From the NCBI GenBank assembly GCA_001534745.1, contig CP013997.1, forward strand, positions 2,790,001-2,854,000: a stretch of 64,000 bases of DNA, written 5' to 3'. The translations under genes were made by a program, and so were the position numbers. The notes below the pieces were generated by a model. That model saw nothing but the letters and a program-made list of their open reading frames with translations. It did not search any database and was not told where the DNA came from. The stretch is from Pseudomonas monteilii. GTDB lineage: Bacteria > Pseudomonadota > Gammaproteobacteria > Pseudomonadales > Pseudomonadaceae. This document shows, in pieces, positions 33,911 to 42,327 of this stretch. How positions within the stretch are numbered: the first letter of the stretch is position 1; the number at the start of each line of letters is the position of its first letter.

Positions 33911-36900
33911 ATGCCGAATTTCTTCATCGACCGTCCGGTGTTCGCCTGGGTGGTCGCGCTGTTCATCCTGCTGGCCGGTGCCCTGGCCCTGCCGCAGTTG
34001 CCCGTGGCCCAGTACCCTGACGTGGCGCCGCCGCAGATCGAGATCTATGCCGTCTATCCAGGCGCCTCGGCGGCGACCCTGGACGAGAGCGTGGTCAGCC
34101 TGATCGAACAGGAACTCAACGGCGCCGACCACCTGCTGTACTTCGAGTCGCAGAGCAGCCTGGGCAGCGCGACCATCAAGGTCAGCTTCGCGCCGGGCAC
34201 CAACCCCGACCTGGCCCAGGTCGACGTGCAGAACCGCCTGAAGGTGGTGGAGTCACGCCTGCCACGCCCGGTGACCCAGCAAGGCCTGCAGGTGGAGAAG
34301 GTCTCCACCGGTTTCCTGCTGCTGGCGACCTTGACCTCCGCGGACGGCCGTCTGGACGAGATCGCCCTGAGCGACTACCTGGCACGCAACGTGATGAACG
34401 AAGTGCGTCGTCTCGAAGGCGTCGGCAAGGCGCAGCTGTACGGCTCGGAACGGGCCATGCGGGTCTGGATCGATCCGCGCAAGCTGATCGGCCTGGGCCT
34501 GACGCCCACCGACGTGGTCGACGCCATCACTGCGCAGAACGCCCAGGTGGCGCCCGGCAGCATCGGTGACCTGCCAGGTCGGCCAACCCAGGAAATCACC
34601 GCCAACGTCATCGTCAAAGGGCAATTGAGCGACCCGGCCGAGTTCGCCGCGATCGTGCTGCGGGCCAACCCCGACGGGTCCGTGGTGACCCTGGGCGATG
34701 TCGCCCGTGTCGAGATCGGCGCGCAGGAATACCAGTACGGCACGCGCCTGAACGGCAAGCCTTCCAGCGCCTTCGCCGTGCAGCTGTCGCCCGGCGCCAA
34801 CGCCATGGAGACCGCGACACGGGTGCGCGAGACGCTGGAGCAGCTGTCGCGCCAGTTTCCGGCGGGCGTGAAGTACGACATCCCCTACGACACGTCGCCC
34901 TTCGTCAAGGCCTCGATCAAGCAGGTGATCATGACCCTGTTCGAGGCCATGGTGCTGGTGTTCGCGGTGATGTACCTGTTCCTGCAGAACCTGCGCTACA
35001 CGCTCATCCCCACCTTGGTCGTACCCGTGGCCCTGGCTGGTACCTTCGCCCTGATGCTGGCGCTGGGGTTCTCGGTCAACGTGCTGACGCTGTTCGGCAT
35101 GGTGCTGGCCATCGGCATCCTGGTCGACGATGCCATCGTGGTGGTGGAGAACGTCGAGCGCATCATGGCCGAGGAAGGCCTCGGCCCGCGGGAGGCGACG
35201 CGCAAGGCCATGGGCCAGATCAGCGGCGCGATCATCGGCATCACCCTGGTGCTGGTGGCGGTGTTCCTGCCGATGGCCTTCATGAAGGGCTCGGTGGGGA
35301 TCATCTACCAGCAGTTCTCGGTGTCCATGGCGGTGTCGATCCTGTTCTCGGCGTTCCTCGCCCTGAGCCTCACGCCGGCCCTGTGCGCGACCCTGCTCAA
35401 GCCGGTTCCTGCCGGCGGCCATGGCCACCGCCGCGGCCTGTTCGGCGCCTTCAACCGCGGTTTCGAGCGCCTGAGCGGCGGTTACCAGCGCTGGGTCGGC
35501 CAGGCCCTGGCGCGCACGGGCCGCTACCTGCTGGTGTACCTGGTGCTGCTCGGGGTATTGGGGTACGGCTTCAGCCAGTTGCCCAGCGCATTCCTGCCCA
35601 CCGAGGACCAGGGCTACACCATCACCGACATCCAGCTACCGCCGGGCGCCAGCCGGATGCGCACCGAACAGGTGGCTGCACAGATCGAGACGCACAACGC
35701 CGGCGAGCCGGGCGTGGGCAATACCACGCTGATCCTGGGGTTCAGCTTCTCGGGCAGCGGCCAGAACGCCGCGCTGGCGTTCACCACCCTCAAGGACTGG
35801 GCCGAACGCGGCGTGGACGACGGCGCCCAGGCCATCGCCGACCGTGCCAACCAGGCGTTCAGCCAGTTGAAGGATGCGATCGCGTTCTCGGTGCTGCCGC
35901 CGCCGATCGATGGCCTGGGTGAGTCGGGCGGTTTCGAATTCCGCCTGCAGGACCGGGGTGGCCTGGGTTACCAACAACTGATGCAGGCGCGCGACAGCCT
36001 GCTGGCCCAGGCTGGGGACAGCGCCCTGCTCACCAACGTGCGCGAAGCATCGCTGGCCGAAAGCCCGCAGGTCGAACTGCAGATCGATCGCCGTCAGGCC
36101 AATGCGCTGGGCATCGCCTTCAGCGACATCGGCACTGTGCTCGACACGGCAGTGGGCTCGACCTACGTCAACGACTTCCCCAACCAGGGGCGCATGCAGC
36201 GGGTGGTGGTGCAGGCCGAAGGCGACCAGCGCAGTCAGGTCGAAGACCTGCTGAAGATCCACGTGCGCAATGCCAGCGGCAAGATGGTGCCCCTGGCAGC
36301 CTTCGTCCAGGCGCGCTGGGTCAGCGGCCCGGTGCAGCTGACCCGCTACAACGGCTATCCGGCCGTCTCGATCTCCGGCGAGCCGGTGGCCGGGGTGAGC
36401 TCGGGGCAGGCCATGGCCGAGATCGAACGCCTGGTGGCCACGCTCCCGACCGGGGTGGGCCTGGAATGGACGGGGCTGTCGTTGCAGGAGCGGCTGTCCG
36501 GCAACCAGGCGCCGCTGCTGATGGCCCTGTCGCTGCTGGTGGTGTTCCTGTGCCTGGCGGCGCTGTACGAAAGCTGGTCGATCCCGACGGCGGTGCTGCT
36601 GGTGGTGCCCCTCGGCATCCTCGGCGCCATGCTGGCGGTGAGCCTGCGCGGGATGCCCAACGACGTGTTCTTCAAGGTCGGGTTGATCACCTTGATCGGC
36701 CTGTCGGCGAAGAACGCCATCCTGATCATCGAGTTCGCCAAGCACCTGCTCGACCAGGGCCACGACCCGGTCGATGCCGCGCTCCAGGCGGCCCGTCTGC
36801 GCCTGCGGCCGATCGTGATGACCTCGCTGGCCTTCATCCTCGGCGTGGTGCCCCTGGCCATCGCCGGGGGCGCCGGCTCGGCCAGCCAGCAGGCGATCGG

Positions 36901-37036
36901 TACCGGGGTGATCGGCGGCATGCTCAGCGCCACGCTCGCTGTGGTCTTCGTGCCAGTGTTCTTCGTGGTGGTGACGCGCCTGGCGCAACGCCGCCGCACG
37001 GCCACGGCCCCTGCGACGCCGGAGGCTGAACGCTGA
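33911..37036 (+). CDS. RND multidrug efflux permease (HAE-1 family)
   Basis: A 1041-residue proton-driven pump. The start FFIDRPVFAWVVALFILLAGALALPQLPVAQYP is the HAE-1 signature with helix 1. The proton-relay aspartates are in helix 4 (IGILVDDAIVVVENVERI). Helix-10/11 features are FFKVGLITLIGLSAKNAILIIEFA and MTSLAFILGVVPLAIA. Two large periplasmic porter domains are present. Length matches AcrB/MexB. No outer-membrane factor gene follows, so it probably borrows an OprM/TtgC-type channel encoded elsewhere. The substrate range cannot be inferred. It is divergent from the RstBA-like system, which may regulate it. Confidence 0.93.
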   Translation: MPNFFIDRPVFAWVVALFILLAGALALPQLPVAQYPDVAPPQIEIYAVYPGASAATLDESVVSLIEQELNGADHLLYFESQSSLGSATIKVSFAPGTNPDLAQVDVQNRLKVVESRLPRPVTQQGLQVEKVSTGFLLLATLTSADGRLDEIALSDYLARNVMNEVRRLEGVGKAQLYGSERAMRVWIDPRKLIGLGLTPTDVVDAITAQNAQVAPGSIGDLPGRPTQEITANVIVKGQLSDPAEFAAIVLRANPDGSVVTLGDVARVEIGAQEYQYGTRLNGKPSSAFAVQLSPGANAMETATRVRETLEQLSRQFPAGVKYDIPYDTSPFVKASIKQVIMTLFEAMVLVFAVMYLFLQNLRYTLIPTLVVPVALAGTFALMLALGFSVNVLTLFGMVLAIGILVDDAIVVVENVERIMAEEGLGPREATRKAMGQISGAIIGITLVLVAVFLPMAFMKGSVGIIYQQFSVSMAVSILFSAFLALSLTPALCATLLKPVPAGGHGHRRGLFGAFNRGFERLSGGYQRWVGQALARTGRYLLVYLVLLGVLGYGFSQLPSAFLPTEDQGYTITDIQLPPGASRMRTEQVAAQIETHNAGEPGVGNTTLILGFSFSGSGQNAALAFTTLKDWAERGVDDGAQAIADRANQAFSQLKDAIAFSVLPPPIDGLGESGGFEFRLQDRGGLGYQQLMQARDSLLAQAGDSALLTNVREASLAESPQVELQIDRRQANALGIAFSDIGTVLDTAVGSTYVNDFPNQGRMQRVVVQAEGDQRSQVEDLLKIHVRNASGKMVPLAAFVQARWVSGPVQLTRYNGYPAVSISGEPVAGVSSGQAMAEIERLVATLPTGVGLEWTGLSLQERLSGNQAPLLMALSLLVVFLCLAALYESWSIPTAVLLVVPLGILGAMLAVSLRGMPNDVFFKVGLITLIGLSAKNAILIIEFAKHLLDQGHDPVDAALQAARLRLRPIVMTSLAFILGVVPLAIAGGAGSASQQAIGTGVIGGMLSATLAVVFVPVFFVVVTRLAQRRRTATAPATPEAER

Positions 37037-37096
37037 TCTGGACAAGCCACGCCTGACATGGGAGGGTTTGCGCAGTCCGTGCCAGGAAACCCGCCC

Positions 37097-37666
37097 ATGT
37101 CCACCGCCCTACCCCCCTACTCAGTGCTGATCATCGCCGGAGGGCGCGGGCAGCGCATGGGCGGTCGCGACAAGGGGCTGGTGGAGTGGCAGGGAGAACC
37201 GCTGGTGGCGCACCTGCATCGCGTGGTGCGTCCGCTGACCGACGACCTGGTGATTTCCTGCAACCGCAACGCAGTGCAGTATGCCGCCTATGCCGATCGG
37301 TGCGTGGCCGATGCCGAGGCGGACTTTCCGGGCCCGCTGGCTGGCGTGATCGCCGGGCTGGCCGCCACGCGTCACGCCTGGACCGTGTTGCTGGCCTGCG
37401 ACACGCCTCGCCTGGACCGCCAATTGATCGACGCCATGGTGGGCCTGGCGGTGGCCCATGACCAGCCTGCCATGGTGCGCCAGGGCGGCTACTGGCAACC
37501 GATGTTCAGCGTGTTGCCGCGCACGGTGCTGCCTCGCCTTGAGCAGGCCTGGGCCCAGGGCGAGCGGAGCTTGCAGCGGATCCTGCGACAGATGCCCGTG
37601 CAGGCGCTGGATTGTGCCGAGGGCGATGCGCGGCTGGATAACTTCAACAGCCCGGCATGGTTGTAG
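37097..37666 (+). CDS. mobA: Molybdenum cofactor guanylyltransferase
   Basis: A 189-residue cytoplasmic enzyme that attaches GMP to molybdopterin to form the bis-MGD cofactor. The N-terminal nucleotide-binding motif LIIAGGRGQRMGGRDKGLVEW is diagnostic. LACDTPRLDRQLID contains the metal-binding Asp, and the C-terminal DNFNSPAWL matches MobA ends. The ATG at 37097 has AGGA 9 bases upstream; an earlier in-frame ATG at 37058 has none. It follows the efflux permease by 60 bp and is convergent with the hybrid kinase gene. Confidence 0.93.
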   Translation: MSTALPPYSVLIIAGGRGQRMGGRDKGLVEWQGEPLVAHLHRVVRPLTDDLVISCNRNAVQYAAYADRCVADAEADFPGPLAGVIAGLAATRHAWTVLLACDTPRLDRQLIDAMVGLAVAHDQPAMVRQGGYWQPMFSVLPRTVLPRLEQAWAQGERSLQRILRQMPVQALDCAEGDARLDNFNSPAWL

Positions 37667-37751
37667 GACACCAGGGTGCGGATCGGGCGTCGTCATCCCG
37701 CCTTGGCAGCTGCGGACATGACGAACTCGACCGCGCTGCCCCTGCGCACCC

Positions 37752-39698
37752 TCACCCCGCCCGCACCACACCCTGCCCCACCTTCTCCAGCAACTCACCG
37801 ATCTGGAACGGCTTGATCAGCATGTCCATGCCCTCGCCCAGGAACGCCTGGCGGTCCAGGGCGGTCTCGGCGTACCCGGTCATGAACAACACCGGCAACG
37901 TCGGCTGCAAGGCCCGGGCGCGGTCGGCCAGTTCGCGGCCGCTCAGCACCGGCAACCCGACGTCGGTGAGCAGCAGGTCGATGCTATCGTCGGCTTCCAG
38001 GTGCATCAACGCCTGGGCCGCGCTCTCGGCCAAGGTGCAGCGGTAGCCGGCATCGCGCAGCACTTCGGCCACCGACAGCCGCACCGAGGCCATGTCCTCG
38101 ACGATCAGCACGTGCTCGCCCGCTCCGTGACGATCGGGCAACGGCTCGGCGCGCACGTCGGCCGCCGGTTGCGCACTGGCCGGCAGCATCAGCATCACCT
38201 CGGTGCCGCGCCCGATGGTACTGCGAATGGCCACGTGGCCGCCGGACTGGCGGGCGAAGCCGTAGATGGTCGACAAGCCCAGGCCGGTGCCCTGTCCCAA
38301 GGGTTTGGTGGTGAAGAACGGGTCGAAGACCTTGTCCAGCACCCCAGGATCGATCCCGGTGCCATCATCGCGCACGGTCACCGTGACGTAGGTGCCATCC
38401 ACCAGGTTCGGATCGCCCAGCGCCCGGGTGGTCGCGGTCTCGACCCAGATCCGCCCACCCCGGGGCAAGGCATCGCGTGCGTTGATGACCAGATTGAGCA
38501 CCGCGCTTTCCAACTGCACCGGGTCGACCAGGGCCACCACCGGCTGCGTGCTCAGTTGCAACCTGAGTTCGACCCGTTCGCCAATGGTGCGCCCCAGCAG
38601 TTCTTCGAGCGACTGCACGTGTTCGTTGACGTCCACCGGCCGGGTGTCGAGCGGTTGCTGACGGGCGAAAGCCAACAGGCGATGGGTCAGGGCCGCGGCG
38701 CTCATGGCCGAGTTCAAAGCGGCCTCGGTGTACATCGGCACCCGCTCGCTGCGGCCATCGGCCAGACGTTTGCGGATCAGCTCCAGGCTGGTGATGATGC
38801 CGGTGAGCAGATTGTTGAAGTCATGGGCGATCCCCCCGGTCAGGCGCCCCAGGCCATCCATCTTCTGCAGTTGCAGCAACTGCGCCTCGGTCCGCGCACG
38901 CTCGGCCACTTCATGGGCCAACTGGGTGGTGGCGTCATCGAGCCGGGCCAGGTGCGAGCGTTCGCGGTGGCGGTGTTCGGTGACGTCTTCGATGAACGCC
39001 AGGCTCAGGCCCTGCTCACGGTAGGGCGACAGCTGCCATTCGGCATCACGCCGTTCGCCCTGCACGTTCATTACCAGGGTGCCCTTCCAGCGCGTGCCTT
39101 GCACCAGGTGCGCGCGAAAGTCGTCCAGCACGGCAGCCTGGCCTGGAGCAAAGCAGGCCTCGAGGCGTTCATGGCCGTGGTTGTCCTGGATCATCTCGGC
39201 GAAGGCTTCGTTGCACTCGTGCACCTTGAAGTCGGCGTCGAGCACGGCGATCGGTGCCGAGACGTGGGTGAAGATCTCCCGAAAGCGCGCTTCGCTTTCA
39301 CGCAGTGCGCGTTCGGTATCACGCACCCGCAACAGCGTGCGCAAGGTCGCCAGCAGCACGTCCGTGTCCACCGGGTGCACCAGGTAGGCGTCGGCGCCAG
39401 CGTTCAGGCCGGTGATGATGTCGCCGGTCATGATCGAGGCGGCCGACACATGGATCACGGGCAGCAGCGCGGTCCGGCTGTCGGCGCGCAGGCGGCGCAC
39501 GATGTCGAAACCGCTCATGTCCGGCAGGTTGACGTCCAGGATCAGGGCATCGATCGGCTGGCTGTCGAGCAGCGCCAGGCCCTCGGTGCCGGTGGCCGCC
39601 TCAAGGATCTGGTAGCCGTGCTGGTCCAGTCGACGACGCAAGGCGTAACGGGTAGCGGCGTTGTCGTCGACGATCAGCAGGCGAACGTCAGAGACCAT
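37752..39698 (-). CDS. Hybrid sensor kinase/response regulator (REC-PAS-HisKA-HATPase-REC), stressosome output
   Basis: A 648-residue soluble protein. The N-terminal receiver (1-125) has D55 in LILDVNLPD, but the usual lysine is replaced by His in AYLVHPVD. A PAS domain (130-245) leads to a short coil and a HPK4-type HisKA with H292 (GGIAHDFNNLL). The ATPase domain has NLVINARDA and GTGLGLS. A C-terminal receiver (about 525-640) has complete motifs (LLTDVGLP, MLIKPF). There are no membrane helices. It is the last gene of the stressosome operon, overlapping the preceding kinase gene by 11 bp, and is a natural recipient of the signal. Confidence 0.88.
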   Translation of the reverse strand: MVSDVRLLIVDDNAATRYALRRRLDQHGYQILEAATGTEGLALLDSQPIDALILDVNLPDMSGFDIVRRLRADSRTALLPVIHVSAASIMTGDIITGLNAGADAYLVHPVDTDVLLATLRTLLRVRDTERALRESEARFREIFTHVSAPIAVLDADFKVHECNEAFAEMIQDNHGHERLEACFAPGQAAVLDDFRAHLVQGTRWKGTLVMNVQGERRDAEWQLSPYREQGLSLAFIEDVTEHRHRERSHLARLDDATTQLAHEVAERARTEAQLLQLQKMDGLGRLTGGIAHDFNNLLTGIITSLELIRKRLADGRSERVPMYTEAALNSAMSAAALTHRLLAFARQQPLDTRPVDVNEHVQSLEELLGRTIGERVELRLQLSTQPVVALVDPVQLESAVLNLVINARDALPRGGRIWVETATTRALGDPNLVDGTYVTVTVRDDGTGIDPGVLDKVFDPFFTTKPLGQGTGLGLSTIYGFARQSGGHVAIRSTIGRGTEVMLMLPASAQPAADVRAEPLPDRHGAGEHVLIVEDMASVRLSVAEVLRDAGYRCTLAESAAQALMHLEADDSIDLLLTDVGLPVLSGRELADRARALQPTLPVLFMTGYAETALDRQAFLGEGMDMLIKPFQIGELLEKVGQGVVRAG

Positions 39699-40560
39699 CG
39701 TCGCTCTCCTGGGCCAGCGCCAACGGGATGATCACCGAGAAGGTCGAGCCGACGCCGGGCACGCTTTCGACCCTGACGCTGCCCCCGAGCAGGGCGGCGA
39801 ACTGCTTGCACAGCGACAGCCCCAGGCCGGTACCGCGCAGTTTCTTCTGCAAGGGCGAATCGACCTGGGCGAAGTCCTCGAACAGGGTGCCATGCAGCTC
39901 TTGGGCAATGCCGATGCCGGTATCGCTGACGGCGAAGCGCACTTTGTCGGCGCCCTCGAGTTGGGCCGAGATGCGCACTTCCCCGCGCACGGTGAATTTC
40001 ACCGCGTTGGAAATGAAGTTGCGCAGGATCTGCGCCAGCTTCTTGTCGTCGGTGTACAGCCGGGGCAAGCCCACGGGCTCTTCGAAGATCAGGTCGACCG
40101 CCTTGGTGTCGACGATCGGCCGGAACATCCCGCGCAAGGCGGCGAACAGGTCGAACATGTCGAACCAGGCGGGCGAGATGGTGATGCGCCCCGCCTCGAT
40201 CTTGGCCAGGTCGAGCAGGTCGTCGACCATGTCGCTCAGCTCGCGCGAGGCGTTGCTGATGAAGGCCACCTGCTTGTGCTGCTCGGCGCTCAACGGCCCG
40301 TCGAGTTCGTCGGCCAGCAGGCTGGTGATGCTCAGGATCGAGCCCAGGGGCGTGCGAAACTCGTGGCTCATGTAGGACAGGAAGCGGCTCTTGAGGTCCG
40401 AGGCCTGGCGCAGCTGCTCGGCCTGGGTATCCAGCTCGGCATAGAGCGCCAGCACGCCCTGGTTGGTCTCGTCGAGCTCGGCGCGCAGGGCCTCGTTCTC
40501 GGCCAGCAGGCGCTGGTTCAGCGCGGCCTGTTCGGTGGCGTTCGCGCAGGGCTCAGCCAT
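39688..40560 (-). CDS. Soluble histidine kinase (coiled coil-HisKA-HATPase) in the stressosome operon
   Basis: A 290-residue kinase without its own sensor domain. Residues 10-55 are a coiled coil (LLAENEALRAELDETNQ). HisKA has H66 (YMSHEFRTPLGS). The ATPase domain has ILRNFISNAVKFT (N box), SDTGIGIA (G1) and RGTGLGLSLC (G2). It probably phosphorylates the receiver domains of the next gene. It overlaps the RsbX-like gene by 8 bp and the hybrid kinase gene by 11 bp, so the three are translationally linked. Similar kinase pairs follow rsbT in stressosome operons of some proteobacteria. Confidence 0.87.
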   Translation of the reverse strand: MAEPCANATEQAALNQRLLAENEALRAELDETNQGVLALYAELDTQAEQLRQASDLKSRFLSYMSHEFRTPLGSILSITSLLADELDGPLSAEQHKQVAFISNASRELSDMVDDLLDLAKIEAGRITISPAWFDMFDLFAALRGMFRPIVDTKAVDLIFEEPVGLPRLYTDDKKLAQILRNFISNAVKFTVRGEVRISAQLEGADKVRFAVSDTGIGIAQELHGTLFEDFAQVDSPLQKKLRGTGLGLSLCKQFAALLGGSVRVESVPGVGSTFSVIIPLALAQESDDGL

Positions 40561-41569
40561 GAGGGCTCTCCAGGTCGATGATCAGTACGGTCACGTCATC
40601 GCGTCCTCGGCAGAAGTCGCGGTGCAACACGGCAGCGATCACGGCCGGATGGCAATGCACCAGGCCAGGGTAGTCGTTGAGGTTCCAGCGCGACTGCAAA
40701 CCATCGCTGTGCAGGATCAGCCAGCGCGCGCTGGGCTCAGCGTAATCGAACACATGCACCTTGCGGTAGTGCCCGCCGACGATCCCGGGGTGCGAGGCCA
40801 GCCCTTGGCTACGGGTGCCCTCGATCAGGCTGGCGCTGATGTTGCCGATACCGGCGAAGCTGAAGCGCCGCTGGGCCCGCTCGTAGCGGGCCAGGGCCAC
40901 GGCGCCGCCACGGGTACCGGTCATGGCCTGGTGCATCGCACCGATCGCGACCTGAAGGTCGGCGAACGGCGCGGCCTCGAACACGTCGGCACCCGCGCGC
41001 GCCGCCTGTTCGGCATCCTCGCCGTGGCCCAGGCCATCGATGACCAGCGCGGCGATGCCCTGTTCGGTCAATGCCAGCGACCAGGTATCGCCACACGCCG
41101 GGTCATCGTGCAGCGAATGCTGGCTGACGCCGAAACGCAGATCGACACAGGCGCCGGTCCGAGGGTACAGACGCGCCAGCACCACGGTGCCACGGGCGTC
41201 GCTGTAGTGGTCGCAGACCTGTGTCAGGCGCGAGATGCTGCCCAGGCCCAGGCCTTGGGTGCCACAGGTGGAGTAGCCATCGGTCATGCACACGGCGGCG
41301 TCGAACCCTTGGCCATGGTCGATGGCCAATAACTCGAGGCCGCTGGCTGAAGGTCCGGGCAGCGTGCGCACGTGCAGCACGCCTTGCCCTGCATGCTTGA
41401 GCAGGTTGGTGGCCAGTTCGGTGACGACCAGCGCGGCGCGTCCGGCGTCCGTCTCGTCGAACCCCTGCTGCTCGGCCAGACGCTGGACGCTGCGCCGGGC
41501 ATGACCGACCTGACTGTCGTCGTCGATCACCAGCACCTGGGTCAGTGAAGCCGAAATGATCATGTCCAT
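40553..41569 (-). CDS. RsbX-like fusion: HATPase_c (RsbW/T type) plus SpoIIE-type PP2C phosphatase
   Basis: A 338-residue protein. The N-terminal part (to about 140) is a GHKL ATPase with an N box ALVVTELATNLLKHA, AIDHGQGFD (G1) and a glycine-rich GTQGLGLGSISRL (G2). The C-terminal part (about 150-335) is a compact PPM/SpoIIE phosphatase with LALTEQGIAALVIDGLGHGEDAEQAA and GRDDVTVLII as metal motifs. In Bacillus, RsbX dephosphorylates RsbS and RsbR to reset the stressosome; that is the likely role here. The extra ATPase half is absent from classical RsbX. It overlaps rsbT by 10 bp. Confidence 0.88.
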   Translation of the reverse strand: MDMIISASLTQVLVIDDDSQVGHARRSVQRLAEQQGFDETDAGRAALVVTELATNLLKHAGQGVLHVRTLPGPSASGLELLAIDHGQGFDAAVCMTDGYSTCGTQGLGLGSISRLTQVCDHYSDARGTVVLARLYPRTGACVDLRFGVSQHSLHDDPACGDTWSLALTEQGIAALVIDGLGHGEDAEQAARAGADVFEAAPFADLQVAIGAMHQAMTGTRGGAVALARYERAQRRFSFAGIGNISASLIEGTRSQGLASHPGIVGGHYRKVHVFDYAEPSARWLILHSDGLQSRWNLNDYPGLVHCHPAVIAAVLHRDFCRGRDDVTVLIIDLESPHG

Positions 41570-41964
41570 CGGGTGATCGTGATCCGAGTGCCCTCGCCGG
41601 GCGTGGTGTCCAGTTCGAATTCATCGACCAGGCGACGTGCGCCGGTCAGCCCCAGGCCCATGCCGTTGCCCGAGGTCCAGCCGTCGGTCATGGCCAGCTT
41701 GAGGTCGGGAATGCCGGGGCCTTCGTCGCGGAACAACAGGCGCACCCCTACCTGCACGCCATCCTCCAGCACGCTCCAGTCCATGTCGCCACCACCGCCG
41801 TAGACGACCGTGTTGCGGGCCAGCTCACTGACCGCCGTCACCAGCTTGGTCAGGTCGACCAGGCGCATGCCGGCCTCGCTGGCCAGCTTGCGCACCAGTT
41901 GCCGGGCCAATACCACGTCCTGCTCGAGGCGCACCGGCAGCGTTCCGCTGTCGCGCACCCTCAT
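41560..41964 (-). CDS. rsbT: RsbT-like switch kinase
   Basis: A 134-residue serine/threonine protein kinase of the GHKL fold. It matches Bacillus RsbT closely: the N box LVTAVSELARNTVVYGGGG, G1 FRDEGPGIPDL, then DGWTSGNGMGLGLTGARRLVDEF and C-terminal GEGTRITITRW. In known stressosomes RsbT phosphorylates RsbS and RsbR on conserved Ser/Thr, is released, and activates a partner protein. No RsbU or sigma-B-type factor is present here, so its target must be another protein, possibly the neighbouring kinases. It overlaps rsbS by 4 bp and the RsbX-like gene by 10 bp. Confidence 0.93.
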   Translation of the reverse strand: MRVRDSGTLPVRLEQDVVLARQLVRKLASEAGMRLVDLTKLVTAVSELARNTVVYGGGGDMDWSVLEDGVQVGVRLLFRDEGPGIPDLKLAMTDGWTSGNGMGLGLTGARRLVDEFELDTTPGEGTRITITRWT

Positions 41965-42323
41965 CGCGCGTTCACCCGCAGGCGCAGCTGCGCCATGCCG
42001 CGCTCGACGTTCAATGCCGTGCTCACACCGGGCAAGGTCAGGCCCAGTTCGACCAGGGTGATGGCCACCGCAGGCTGCATGCCCACCACCATGGTCTCGG
42101 CGTCCATGATGCGGGCCAGCGCAGAGATGTTGGCAATCATTCGGCCGATGAACGAATCGACCATGTCCAGGGCGGAGATGTCGATCAGCACGCCACGGGC
42201 GCCGGTTGCACTGATGCGCTCGCTCAGGTCGTCCTGCAGGCGCAATGCCAGCTGGTCGTACATGTCAACCTGGATGGTCACCAGCAGGAACTCGCCCATC
42301 TGCAAGATCGGGATGCGCTCCAT
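41961..42323 (-). CDS. rsbS: RsbS-like STAS-domain stressosome scaffold protein
   Basis: A 120-residue single STAS domain. It aligns with Bacillus RsbS from MERIPILQMGEFLLVTIQ to its end. The phosphorylatable serine is conserved (DMVDSFIGR, S57, equivalent to S59), followed by a GMQPAVAITLVELGL segment that is almost identical to the Bacillus form. It forms the stressosome core with RsbR and holds RsbT until phosphorylated. It lies 4 bp after rsbR and overlaps rsbT by 4 bp. Confidence 0.93.
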   Translation of the reverse strand: MERIPILQMGEFLLVTIQVDMYDQLALRLQDDLSERISATGARGVLIDISALDMVDSFIGRMIANISALARIMDAETMVVGMQPAVAITLVELGLTLPGVSTALNVERGMAQLRLRVNAR

Positions 42324-42327
42324 GCCG

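Noticed and set aside
38001..39731. Long plus-strand frame opposite the hybrid kinase (and similar ones opposite other kinases, e.g. 50357-52165 and 58090-59892)
   Set aside because: All lie fully inside genes with clear domain content on the other strand and show no motifs of their own.
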